A stretch of DNA of 64,000 bases from CAXMST01 sp963790085 (GTDB lineage Bacteria > Actinomycetota > Thermoleophilia > Solirubrobacterales > 70-9), in the NCBI GenBank assembly GCA_963790085.1, contig CAWBNH010000013.1, forward strand, positions 372,001 to 436,000, written 5' to 3'. Positions 41,773-51,070 of the stretch are shown here, in pieces. The notes beneath the pieces were generated by a model, which ran no database searches, was not told the origin of the DNA, and saw only the letters and a list, made by a program, of their open reading frames with translations. The first letter of the stretch is position 1. Each line of letters starts with the position of its first letter. The translations under genes were made by a program, and so were the position numbers.

Positions 41773-42690
41773 TCACTCGGCGGCTGCGCCGACCTCGTAG
41801 CCGAGCTCCGCGAGCAGCCCGCCGGCGGCGGCCTCGAAGGCGGCGACGTCCTCGGCGCTCATCCGCTCCTTCCAGCGATACATCGCGCTCGGATCGGGCG
41901 GCCTCTGGGTCATCGCGTGCGCCTGCATCCGCTCCTCCCCCGGCCGCACCGGCTTGCCGTCGGCCGACGGCAGGTCGCGCGCCATCTCGGCCATCCGGTC
42001 CGCCGCGCGCTCGTAGTAGCGGAGCATCACCGGATCCCAGTCGAGCCGGATGAACTCGGCGATCCGGCGCAGCTCACCCTCGGTGTCGGTGACGAGATCC
42101 TCGTAGCGGACCTCGATGTAGTGGCCGAGCCTGCGGCCCTGCTTCTGCGCCCGCCGGATCCGGCGCTGCCAGCCGTCCGCCACCTGGGCGGCGGGGGCGC
42201 GCTCGCCCTCGCCCAGCGTCCGCTTCCACCGCGACAGCGCCACGTCGCGGCCGTCGCGGATCACGTGGATGAACCGTGCCTCCGGCAGCGCCGCCTCGAT
42301 CTTCCGCATGTTCCTGACGTACGCCGGGGTCTTCTCGCCCCACCGCGGCTTGCCCTGCCGCTCCAGGTAGAGCGCGTAGAACGCGCGCAGCGCGGAGCCT
42401 GAGCTGAAGTCGTCGAGCGCCTCGAACGCGGCGAGCACGTCGGCCTCGTCGATCTGCAGGTCGCCCCACTGACGCACCGCGGTCATCACGGCGACCGCGG
42501 CCGCGGGGCTCGCACCGGCGTCGATCTCGTCGATCAGCTCGGGCACGAAATGGGTCTCCGGGGGGATCGCAAGCTCGGGGTGCGAATCGAGCATCAGCCG
42601 CAGCATCGTCGTGCCGGAGCGCCCGACTCCGACGATGAACGGGACCGGCTCGCGGTCGACGCCCCCTGGCTTGCGGAACAGCGCGGCCAT
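41773..42690 (-). CDS. PAPS-dependent sulfotransferase (Sulfotransfer_3 family)
   Basis: A 305-residue paralogue placed apart from the tandem four. It has PFIVGVGRSGTTMLRLMLD, IPPETHFVP, KPRWGEKTPAYVRNM, VIRDGRDVALSRWKR and IEVRYEDLVTDTE. All key residues are intact. ATG 42690 matches the family N-terminus; longer in-frame readings start inside the glycosidase gene's terminus and are unlikely. It sits between a glycosidase lipoprotein and an O-methyltransferase. Confidence 0.87.
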   Translation of the reverse strand: MAALFRKPGGVDREPVPFIVGVGRSGTTMLRLMLDSHPELAIPPETHFVPELIDEIDAGASPAAAVAVMTAVRQWGDLQIDEADVLAAFEALDDFSSGSALRAFYALYLERQGKPRWGEKTPAYVRNMRKIEAALPEARFIHVIRDGRDVALSRWKRTLGEGERAPAAQVADGWQRRIRRAQKQGRRLGHYIEVRYEDLVTDTEGELRRIAEFIRLDWDPVMLRYYERAADRMAEMARDLPSADGKPVRPGEERMQAHAMTQRPPDPSAMYRWKERMSAEDVAAFEAAAGGLLAELGYEVGAAAE

Positions 42691-42721
42691 CAACTCGCCA
42701 AGGGTCGCACGATCGGCGATC

Positions 42722-43768
42722 TCACGTCTCGCAGTCGGCGATGCCCGCCGCGCGTGCGACCGCGCAGAACGAGGGCTTCCGGGTCGCCTGGTCGGCTGCG
42801 ACCACACCGAAGCCGGCCTCGAACTCGAACGGCGGGTTCGCCTGGTCGAAGAACCGGTGGATCGCGATCACCGGGACGCCGTCGTCGGCGAACGTGCCGA
42901 TGATCCGCTCGAGGCCGCGGGCCTGCTCGGGGACCCCCACCGCGTAGCGCCCGGCAGTCGTCAGGCCGACCTCGGTCACCCAGACAGGGATCCCCGGCGC
43001 CGCTCGCTCGGCGGCGTCGCGCGCCTGATCGAACAGCTCGATCGTCTTCTCCACCGGGTCCGCATCCCGCTGCAGCAGGCTGTAGGGGTGGGCTCCGATG
43101 GCGTCGACATCGGGCCGGTCGGGCCCGCTCATCACCTCGTCGATGAACTCCGCGAACTGGATCTTCATCGGGTCCTCGGCCACCTGCTCGGCGGTCGTCG
43201 GCGATGGTCCGGCCATCACCACCGGGACGTCGGAGCCGCTCTCGTGGACGCGATCGGCGGTCAGGCTGAGCAGCTCGCGGTAGCGTTGAGCGTCTGGCAC
43301 CGGCCGCCAGAAGTTGGGGATGTTCGGCTCGTTCCAGACCTCGATCCCGAGTGCGTCCGGGTAGCGTTCGGCGACCGCCGCGGCGAACTCCGCGTAGTCG
43401 TCGAGATGCTCCGCCGCCGGCGCGACCGACGGCCGCGGCTTCGAGCACGGCACCTCGGCGGCCCAGCACGGGGCGCTGGTCAGGACCCAGAGCGGCTTGA
43501 GGCCGAGATCGTCGAGCTGCTCGGCGACGACGTCCGCTCGCGTCAGGTCGACCTTGCCCGGCTGGAGCTCGGCCGTCGACCAGTTGATCGCCACCCGCAC
43601 GAACGACGCACCCGACTCGGCGAGCAGCCGGTTCGGGTCGTTGTTGGGGATGAAGATCTCGTTGTAGCCGATCAGCGGCCGCTCCTCGCCCCCTTCGTCG
43701 CCGCCTCCACAGGCGCCGAGCGACGCTGCCAGCAGGATCAGCGCCGCCGCTGCGGCACGACCCCTCAT
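42722..43768 (-). CDS. Lipoprotein glycoside hydrolase (clan GH-A, GH39/GH5-like)
   Basis: A 348-residue predicted lipoprotein. The signal peptide ends in the lipobox LGAC (C20), followed by a Gly/Glu linker. The TIM-barrel domain has the clan GH-A acid/base EVWNEPN (E147) and nucleophile VWVTEVGL (E266), plus GAHPYSLL after strand 6. Such enzymes cleave beta-xylosides, beta-glucosides or related links. An exported hydrolase within a glycan assembly array could trim or recycle the surface product. ATG overlaps the upstream glycosyltransferase stop by 4 bases. Confidence 0.83.
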   Translation of the reverse strand: MRGRAAAAALILLAASLGACGGGDEGGEERPLIGYNEIFIPNNDPNRLLAESGASFVRVAINWSTAELQPGKVDLTRADVVAEQLDDLGLKPLWVLTSAPCWAAEVPCSKPRPSVAPAAEHLDDYAEFAAAVAERYPDALGIEVWNEPNIPNFWRPVPDAQRYRELLSLTADRVHESGSDVPVVMAGPSPTTAEQVAEDPMKIQFAEFIDEVMSGPDRPDVDAIGAHPYSLLQRDADPVEKTIELFDQARDAAERAAPGIPVWVTEVGLTTAGRYAVGVPEQARGLERIIGTFADDGVPVIAIHRFFDQANPPFEFEAGFGVVAADQATRKPSFCAVARAAGIADCET

Positions 43769-44832
43769 GAGAGCAGCGAGTCGACGCTCGCCACCGCCCG
43801 CCCCCAGGTCAACTCCGCCCGCCGGCGCTCGGCACCGCGCTCGAGCCTTGCCCGCAGCTCGGGGTCGGCGAGCCGCTCGATCGCGGCGCTGAGCGCCGCG
43901 ACGTCGACCGTCTTCGCCGGGATGCCGGAGTTGGCCTCGCCGTCGGGGTGGGAGGCGACCAGCAGCCCGCTCTCGCCGTCGACGATCAGCTCGTTCATCG
44001 GCGGGTCGTCGTTGGTCACGATCGGCTGGCCGAAGGCGATCGCCTCGTAGAGGTGGAGGCCGAGGCCCTCCCAGCGCGCCGGCGCCATGCAGACGTTGGC
44101 GTCGGCGCACATCTGCAGATGCTCGTCGGTGGGCAGGTCCTCGAGCACCAGCTCGATCCTCGGGTCGCGCGCCGCCGCGCGCTGCAGGAACTTCATCCGG
44201 CGCTCGATCTGCGCCTTGACGATCAGCCGCAGGTCGGGGTTGGCGGTGGCGACGAAGGCCTCGATGATCTCCTTGAACGGCTTGCGCTTTCCGAGCAGGC
44301 CGGCGTGGTAGTGGAAGGTCACCGGTGAGTCGCTGCGGTTGGGCACGACCTGCTCGTACTCCGGGTGGATCCCCCACTGCAGGAAGGGGGTCTCGATCCC
44401 CATCGTCTCGTAGCGGCGCTGCTCGGCCCGGGTCATCGAGTAGATCGTCTCGTAGGCGCTCCGCGCACCCTCGACGTGCTCGGGGCTGAACCGCTCCCAG
44501 ACGAATCGGCCGATGGTCCGCACGCCGCTGGCCCGCAGCCCGGCGATCGCGCCAAACTCGTAGTTCTGGTCGAAGAAGCAGGCGTCGAGCCCGTGCTCGG
44601 CCGACCAGCCGACCAGCTCCGACTCGGGGATCAGGAAGTCGGAGGCCGGGGTCACGTTCTGCTGCGCCCAGACGTCGTCCTCGCGCGCCTCCTGCGGCAT
44701 TGGAAAGCTCTCCTTGGTCGGGCGCCCGAGCACGAACGTCTCGTGCCCGAGCTCGTCCAGGGCGGAGCGAAGCTGGCGGGCGACGACGCCCTGCCCGCGG
44801 TTGAACCAGAAGGCGCAGATACCGACTCGCAT
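43765..44832 (-). CDS. Glycosyltransferase, group-1 (GT4-like)
   Basis: A 355-residue paralogue and first gene of the sulfo/glyco array downstream of the MMPL gene. Conserved blocks are RVGICAFWFNRGQGVVARQL, FDQNYEFGAIAGL, TIGRFVWERF, LLGKRKPFKEIIEAF, MAPARWEGLGLHLYEAIAFG (EX7E) and PPMNELIVDGESGLLV. It is closest by eye to the copy at 59275 (both share GQGVVARQLRSALD). ATG at 44832. The 101-base gap before it shows no obvious promoter, so it may be read through from the exporter gene. Confidence 0.87.
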   Translation of the reverse strand: MRVGICAFWFNRGQGVVARQLRSALDELGHETFVLGRPTKESFPMPQEAREDDVWAQQNVTPASDFLIPESELVGWSAEHGLDACFFDQNYEFGAIAGLRASGVRTIGRFVWERFSPEHVEGARSAYETIYSMTRAEQRRYETMGIETPFLQWGIHPEYEQVVPNRSDSPVTFHYHAGLLGKRKPFKEIIEAFVATANPDLRLIVKAQIERRMKFLQRAAARDPRIELVLEDLPTDEHLQMCADANVCMAPARWEGLGLHLYEAIAFGQPIVTNDDPPMNELIVDGESGLLVASHPDGEANSGIPAKTVDVAALSAAIERLADPELRARLERGAERRRAELTWGRAVASVDSLLS

Positions 44833-44933
44833 CGAGCCGGGAGGATGGCAGTTTGGGGCGGCCGGGTCCGTCAACGACAGCGGGCGCGAACCCGAAGGTC
44901 CGCGCCCGGCGCCGCTTGGTCTCGGCGGGTTGG

Positions 44934-47119
44934 TCAGGACGCCGCGGGCTCGGGCTCCGCCTCCCCGCGAACTGCGGGCAGCCACTGCAGCGAGCGCGGC
45001 AGATACCAGTTCCACTTGCCGAGCAGCTTCATCGATGCCGGCAGAAGCACCGCCCGGACGATCGTCGCGTCGATCAGGATCGCGACGGCGAGGCCGATGC
45101 CCATCTGCTTCATGTCGATCATGCTCAGTGTCGCGAAGATCGCGAACACCGCGACCATCACGACGGCGGCGCTGGTCACCGCGCCCGCGGTGCCGACGAT
45201 CCCGTCGCGGACCGCCTGGTCAGTGTCCATGCCGCCGTCGACCGCCTCGCGGATCCGGCTGATGATGAACACGTGGTAGTCCATCGAGAGCCCGAATAGG
45301 ACGACGAACATGAACAGTGGCAGCCAGGCCGCTACCGACCCCGGCGTGTCGAACCCGAGCAGCTCGTGCCCGAGCCCGTGCTGGAAGACCAGCACCAGGA
45401 CTCCGTAAGCCGCTCCGACCGAGAGCAGGTTGAGCGCGATCGCCTTCAGGGGGATCACGATCGACCGGAACGTGAACAGCATCAACAGGAACGCCAGGCC
45501 GAGCACGAAGGCGAACACCAGCGGTAGACGCTCCGTCATCCGGTTGGTGAAGTCGACGTTGCCTGCCGTCTCCCCGCTGACGCTGACCTCGGCGTCGACC
45601 CCGGCGAACGCCCTCGGGATGACCTCGTCCCGCAGCGTCTCCAGCGCCCGCTTGGAGGCGGCATCAGTTCCGGCCCCGACGATCGGGATCTCGATCCTGG
45701 CGACGGTGCCGTCGGGGCTGATCGCGACGGCGGTGCGGCCCGTGAACTGGCCGCCGGCGTCGGCCTCTGCCCGGAGCCGCTCGATCGCGGAGGCGACCTC
45801 TCCGGAGCGGACGTCGTCGGCCTCGACCGCGACCACGGCCGGGATGTTCTCGCCCGGGAACGCCGCCTCGATCCGATCGTACGTCTGGACGATCGCGAGA
45901 TCGCGCGGGAAGCTCTCGGCGCCGGCGACCTCCATCTGCATGCTCAGGGCCGGGATCGCGAGGCCGACCAATGCGCCGCCCGCGATCAGCACCGAGAGCG
46001 CCGGGCGCTTCAGGACCCGGTCGACGATCGCGGCCCATGCGCCTTCGCCGGCCGATCGACGGCGACGAAGGCGGCCGACGAAGGGAATCCTTCCCTTCTC
46101 GACCCGGTCACCGAGCGCGGCGAGCACGGCAGGCAGGACAGTCAGCGAGGCGGCCATCGCCACCGCGACGACGAGCATCGTGCCGATTCCGAACGAGATG
46201 AACGTACCGTCGCCGGTCAGCAGCATCCCCGCCATCGCGGCGATCACCGTCAGACCGGAGACCAGCACCGCCCGTCCCGAGGTCGCCGAGGCGACCGCCA
46301 GCGCTTCGCGCGGACTGCGTCCGGCCGCCCGTTCCTCGCGCTCGCGGCGCAGGTAGAACAACGAGTAGTCGATCCCGACCGCGAGCCCGATCAGGAGGAT
46401 CACGGAGGAGACGGACTCGTCGACCGGCAGCAGCTGGCTCGGGAGGGCGATCAGCCCGAACGTCGCCATCACGGCCGAGATCCCGATCAGCAGCGGTACG
46501 CCTGCGGCGGCCAGCGATCCGAATGCGATCACGAGGATCAGCAGCGTGATCGGCAGCGACAGGGTCTCTGCCTTCTGCAGGTCCTTCTCGAACGCCTCGC
46601 TCAACGCCTTGTCGGCGCTGGCGCCGCCGAACTGCTCGATCCGCAGGTCCGGGTGGTCGGCGGCGACTGCGCCGACGCCCTCGATGATCGGATCGACGCG
46701 GTCGGCGGCTGTGTTCGGGTCTCCCTTGATCTCGAACTGGACCAGGGCCGAGTGCCGATCGTCGGAGATCGCGCCGCCGCCGTCGCGCGGCGAACCGATC
46801 TTCTGGACGGCGACAGCCCTGGAGCTTGGAGCTGACGTCCGCGATCGCCGACTCGAACGGCGGGTCGGTGACCTTCAGTTCGTCGCTGTGCAGGAACACC
46901 ATTTCTGCAGCCGGCTGCAGGCCGGCTTCGTCAAGGGCCTTTTCGGCGACTCCAGCCTCACCGGGGGTGCTCTCGGCGTTGGTCAGCTCGTTGGTGCCGA
47001 TCGAGCCGCCGAGCATCAATGCCGCGACGACGAACGCGATCCATCCCAGGATCGCGGTCTTGCGATGAGCGGCGCTCCAGGCCCCGCCCTCTCTGCGATT
47101 CCTCTCTTCTGCGTTGCAT
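44934..47119 (-). CDS. MMPL-family (RND) membrane exporter, frame broken by two single-base indels
   Basis: Proton-driven exporter of the MmpL type, known in mycobacteria for moving glycolipids. The C-terminal 556 residues are intact, with two sets of transmembrane helices and the proton-relay-like GLAVGIDYSLFYLRRE and VLFGLSMDYHVFIISR blocks. The periplasmic N-terminal part (GTNELTNAESTPGEAG to ADVSSKLQ) is in another frame. It joins the AVAVQKIGSPRDGG continuation if one base of the GGG run at 46817-46819 is removed. The first helix (HRKTAILGWIAFVVAAL) also has no start in its own frame. ATG 47119, with GGGAG 6 nt upstream, reaches it if one base of the run at 47082-47085 is dropped. Corrected length is about 725 residues. 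Confidence 0.8.
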
Positions 47120-47282
47120 CTGGTTCTCCCGTCCGTTGCCTGACTTGATCGTTTCCAGCCTGCCCGGACGGGGGCTTCGTTCCCAGGGGGCTCCCTGGCG
47201 TCTCGGCGGGTGGCAAGCCGCCCCTCAGGGTGTGGTTACCCGTACCCGCAAAGCCGCCGGCGAGGAGGACAATCAGCTGGCG

Positions 47283-47636
47283 ATGAAAACCACGGTCTTG
47301 ATCGTCGATGACCATGCCGGCTTCCGAGCCAGCGCCCGGCGCCTGCTCGAGGCCGATGGCTTCGAGGTGGTCGGCGAGGCCACCGACGGCGAGAGTGGCA
47401 TCAACTCGGCGCGCACGCTCCAGCCCGAGGTCGTCCTGCTCGACGTCCAGCTGCCCGGCGTCGACGGCTTCAGCGTCGCCCGCGAGCTGACCCGGGATCA
47501 GGCGGCACCCGTTGTCGTGCTCACCTCGACCCGGTCCGGCTCCGACTTCGGCCCGCTCGTCGCCGAGAGCGGCGCCCGCGGGTTCGTGCCGAAGTCGGCG
47601 CTCTCGGGCCGAGCGCTGGGGGATCTGATCAGATGA
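47283..47636 (+). CDS. Single-domain response regulator (REC only)
   Basis: A 117-residue stand-alone receiver domain. VLIVDDHAGFR gives the acidic pair, D54 in VLLDVQLPG is the phosphorylation site, VLTST the switch threonine, and FVPKS the conserved lysine. There is no output domain. The stop overlaps the histidine kinase start by 4 bases, so it is part of a REC-kinase-regulator operon. It may act as a phosphate sink or direct protein-binding switch. The 163-base divergent region between it and the MMPL gene should hold both promoters. A GGAGG lies about 14 nt before ATG, rather far. Confidence 0.85.
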   Translation: MKTTVLIVDDHAGFRASARRLLEADGFEVVGEATDGESGINSARTLQPEVVLLDVQLPGVDGFSVARELTRDQAAPVVVLTSTRSGSDFGPLVAESGARGFVPKSALSGRALGDLIR

Positions 47637-49444
47637 GCGAGGCCCGGCTGAGCTCGCCGATCGGGGACGGTCAGGCACGGATCGTCAAGGAGCCGTCACG
47701 GCTCCTGTTGCTGGGGGTCGCTCTCGCCGGCGTCGCCGCCGGCGTCGCCGGGATGTTCCTGCTCGCCAACAGCGACACCTCCGACGGTGGCCCCGTGTTC
47801 ATGGCCGTCGCGCTGGTGATCACCTGGTCGTTCATCGGCACCGGCCTCGTCGCCTGGCGCCATCGGCCCGGGAGTCGAATCGGCGCCCTGATGGTCGCCG
47901 TCGGCTTCGCCTGGATGCTGAATGCGTTGACCTCTTCGGGGGAGCCCGCGGTCTTCATCACCGGAGTGATCCTGTCCAACCTCTGGATCCTCCTCCTCTT
48001 CCAGCTCCTGCTGACGTTTCCCGGCGGCCGACTGCAGTCCCCGACCGAGCGTCTCCTCCTGGCGGGGGCCTGGATCTCGGGGCTGGCGTTGCAGATCCCG
48101 CCGCTGCTCTTTGAGCGACTCCCGAACCCCGACGTCTGCGATGGATGCCCCGAGAACCCACTCCTGATCAGCGACGATCCCGGGCTCGCCGACTTGCTCT
48201 TCAACCTGCAAGCCCTCGTTGCTGTGCCGGCGGTGGTCGGCTTGCTGGTGCTCTTGGTGCTGCGCTGGCGGGGGGCCCCGAAGGCACAGCGTGGCGCCTT
48301 CGCACCGGTGCTCTGGGCCGGCGGCATCACGCTGGCCCTGCTCGTACTGCAGCTGGCCAGCCTGGTTGCGCAACTCGAGGACGAGATCGCCGACTCGATC
48401 TTCCTCCTGCTCCTGCTCCCCTTCCTCGCGGTTCCGTTCGCCTTCCTCGCCGGCTTGCTGCGCACCCACCTCTCTCGCGAGGTAGCCGTCACGCGGCTGC
48501 TCGAAGGCCTGCGAGTGCTGCCGCCCCGCGGCGGCGCGCTCCGCGATCTCCTCGCCGACGCGCTTGGCGATCCCTCGCTGCAGCTGGGCTACTGGCTTCC
48601 CTCGGAGTCACGATATGTCGACCAGACCGGCAACCCTGTGGATCTCGAGCTTGCCGCCGAGGGCCGGTTCGCGGCCGTGGTCGAACGCGAGGGCAGGCGG
48701 GTGGGCATCCTGCTTTGCGATCCGGCGCTTGCCGATCAGCCCCGGCTCGTCGACACGGTTGGGGCCGCGGCGGCGCTGGCCCTGGAGAACGAGCGTCTCG
48801 AGGCAGCCTTGCGGGCCAGGGTCGAGGAGCTGCGCGCATCGCGCGCGCGGATCGTCCACGCGGCCGACACCGAGCGTCGCCGGCTCGAGCGCGATCTTCA
48901 CGACGGCGCCCAGCAGCGGCTGGTCTCCCTGGCACTCAACCTGAGATTGATCCGCAACCAGATCCGCACATCACCCGAGGGAGCCGAGGAGCTGCTGGAC
49001 GAGACGATGGCCGATCTCGAGCAGGCGACGACGGAGCTGCGCGAACTCGCCCGGGGCATCCACCCGGCGGTGCTCAGCGATCGAGGCCTGCGGGCCGCGG
49101 TCCACGCGCTCGCCGGTCGCTCGGCCGTTCCTGTTGAGCTCGGCGAGCTCCCCGCGGAGCGACTGCCCGCCGACGTCGAGGCCGCCGCCTACTACGTGAT
49201 CGCCGAGGGCTTGACGAACGTCACCCGCTACGCCGCGGCCGGCAGCGCCGTGGTCTCGGTTGCCCGCGACAACGGGCAGCTCGCAGTCGAGGTGCGCGAT
49301 GACGGTCGCGGCGGCGCGGACCCGACCCGCGGCTCGGGTTTGCGGGGTCTGGCGGACCGGGTGGCGGCCCTCGACGGCGAGTTCGAGGTCGAGAGTCCGA
49401 TCGGGGCCGGGACGAAGTTGACCGCGAGGATCCCGTGCGGGTAG
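47633..49444 (+). CDS. NarL-type membrane sensor histidine kinase
   Basis: A 603-residue kinase. About eight hydrophobic segments between residues 22 and 275 form a membrane sensor with a short loop containing CDGC (169-172). A GAF-like region follows (about 295-385), then the HisKA_3 dimerisation segment ERRRLERDLHDGAQQRL with H423. The HATPase domain has YYVIAEGLTNVTRYA, VRDDGRGGADP and GSGLRGLADRV. Its partner regulator overlaps the 3' end by 10 bases. The signal is unknown. Location, divergent from the exporter and array, suggests it controls them. Confidence 0.9.
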   Translation: MSEARLSSPIGDGQARIVKEPSRLLLLGVALAGVAAGVAGMFLLANSDTSDGGPVFMAVALVITWSFIGTGLVAWRHRPGSRIGALMVAVGFAWMLNALTSSGEPAVFITGVILSNLWILLLFQLLLTFPGGRLQSPTERLLLAGAWISGLALQIPPLLFERLPNPDVCDGCPENPLLISDDPGLADLLFNLQALVAVPAVVGLLVLLVLRWRGAPKAQRGAFAPVLWAGGITLALLVLQLASLVAQLEDEIADSIFLLLLLPFLAVPFAFLAGLLRTHLSREVAVTRLLEGLRVLPPRGGALRDLLADALGDPSLQLGYWLPSESRYVDQTGNPVDLELAAEGRFAAVVEREGRRVGILLCDPALADQPRLVDTVGAAAALALENERLEAALRARVEELRASRARIVHAADTERRRLERDLHDGAQQRLVSLALNLRLIRNQIRTSPEGAEELLDETMADLEQATTELRELARGIHPAVLSDRGLRAAVHALAGRSAVPVELGELPAERLPADVEAAAYYVIAEGLTNVTRYAAAGSAVVSVARDNGQLAVEVRDDGRGGADPTRGSGLRGLADRVAALDGEFEVESPIGAGTKLTARIPCG

Positions 49445-50082
49445 TCGTCGCAGAGGATTCAGTCCTCCTCCGGGAGGGAATCGCCCGCATCATCAGCGAC
49501 GCAGGCCACGAGGTCGTCGGTCAGGCCGGTGATGGTGAGGACCTGCTGCGGAAGGTCCGCGCTCACAAACCCGACCTGGCGCTGATCGACATCCGGATGC
49601 CGCCGACACATACCGACGAGGGTTTGGCCGCGGCTCGCGAGATCCGCGCCGAGCTCCCCGAGATCGGCCTGCTCGTCCTCTCCCAGTACGTGGAGGAGAG
49701 CTATGCGATGGAGCTCCTCGCCGACAGTGCCGAGGGGATCGGCTACCTGCTCAAGGATCGCGTCGCCGATGTCGAGCGCTTCATCGACTCGATCGAGCGA
49801 GTCGCCGACGGCGGCTCCGCCCTCGACCCCGAGGTGGTCTCACAGATGCTCGGTCGCCGCCGGAGCGCCGACCCTCTGGCGGAACTGACGCCGCGCGAGC
49901 GTGAGGTGCTCGGGCTGATGGCCGAGGGGCGCTCCAACCAAGCGGTGGCCGCGGAGATGGTGATCACCGAGCGCGCGGTCGAGAAGCACGTGACCGCGAT
50001 CTTCAGCAAGCTCAACCTGGTTGCCAGTGCCGAGGACCACCGACGAGTTCTCGCCGTGCGGACCTTCCTCAGCGCCGGTTAG
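49435..50082 (+). CDS. NarL/LuxR-family response regulator
   Basis: A 215-residue DNA-binding regulator. The receiver domain has VVAEDSVLLREGI, D52 in LALIDIRMPP, VLSQY and LLKDRVADV. The C-terminal LuxR-type HTH reads LTPREREVLGLMAEGRSNQA and AVEKHVTAIFSKLNL. GTG overlaps the kinase gene, so the two are translationally coupled. It is convergent with purQ and ends 16 bases from it. Confidence 0.92.
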   Translation: MRVVVAEDSVLLREGIARIISDAGHEVVGQAGDGEDLLRKVRAHKPDLALIDIRMPPTHTDEGLAAAREIRAELPEIGLLVLSQYVEESYAMELLADSAEGIGYLLKDRVADVERFIDSIERVADGGSALDPEVVSQMLGRRRSADPLAELTPREREVLGLMAEGRSNQAVAAEMVITERAVEKHVTAIFSKLNLVASAEDHRRVLAVRTFLSAG

Positions 50083-50098
50083 CGACGGCCCGCGGCAG

Positions 50099-50770
<672 letters not shown>

Positions 50771-50777
50771 GGTCCGC

Positions 50778-51041
50778 TCAGGCCCCGATCTCGCCGCCGT
50801 CGTTCAGCACAGCGCCCTCGCCCACGAGCTCGATCTCGTAGTCCTCGATCAGCGGGTTTGCGAGCAGCTTCTCGCAGAGGTCCGGCAACGCATCCGGGTC
50901 GTCGGTGTGCAGCTCGACCATGCGCCCGATCCGGACCTCTTCGACGCCCTCGAAGCCGAGGCTGGGCAGGGCCCGCTCGACCGCCTTCCCCTGGGGATCG
51001 ACGACGCCGGACTTCGGTCGGATCAGGACGCGGGCGAGCAT
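50778..51041 (-). CDS. purS: Phosphoribosylformylglycinamidine synthase subunit PurS
   Basis: An 87-residue PurS, the small dimeric subunit that bridges PurQ and PurL. RVLIRPKSGVVDPQGKAVERA, LGFEGVEEVRIG and the C-terminal NPLIEDYEIEL are the family signature. ATG has TAGGGT 6 nt upstream, suggesting a leaderless transcript beginning at purS and including purQ. Confidence 0.93.
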   Translation of the reverse strand: MLARVLIRPKSGVVDPQGKAVERALPSLGFEGVEEVRIGRMVELHTDDPDALPDLCEKLLANPLIEDYEIELVGEGAVLNDGGEIGA

Positions 51042-51047
51042 GCCCAG

Positions 51048-51053
51048 ACCCTA
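51048..51053 (-). promoter_or_regulatory. -10 box TAGGGT, probable leaderless promoter of purS-purQ
   Basis: TAGGGT on the minus strand, 6 nt before ATG at 51041, in the 29-base gap after the sulfotransferase gene. Confidence 0.5.
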
Positions 51054-51070
51054 GATCATGGGGTGGCGTC

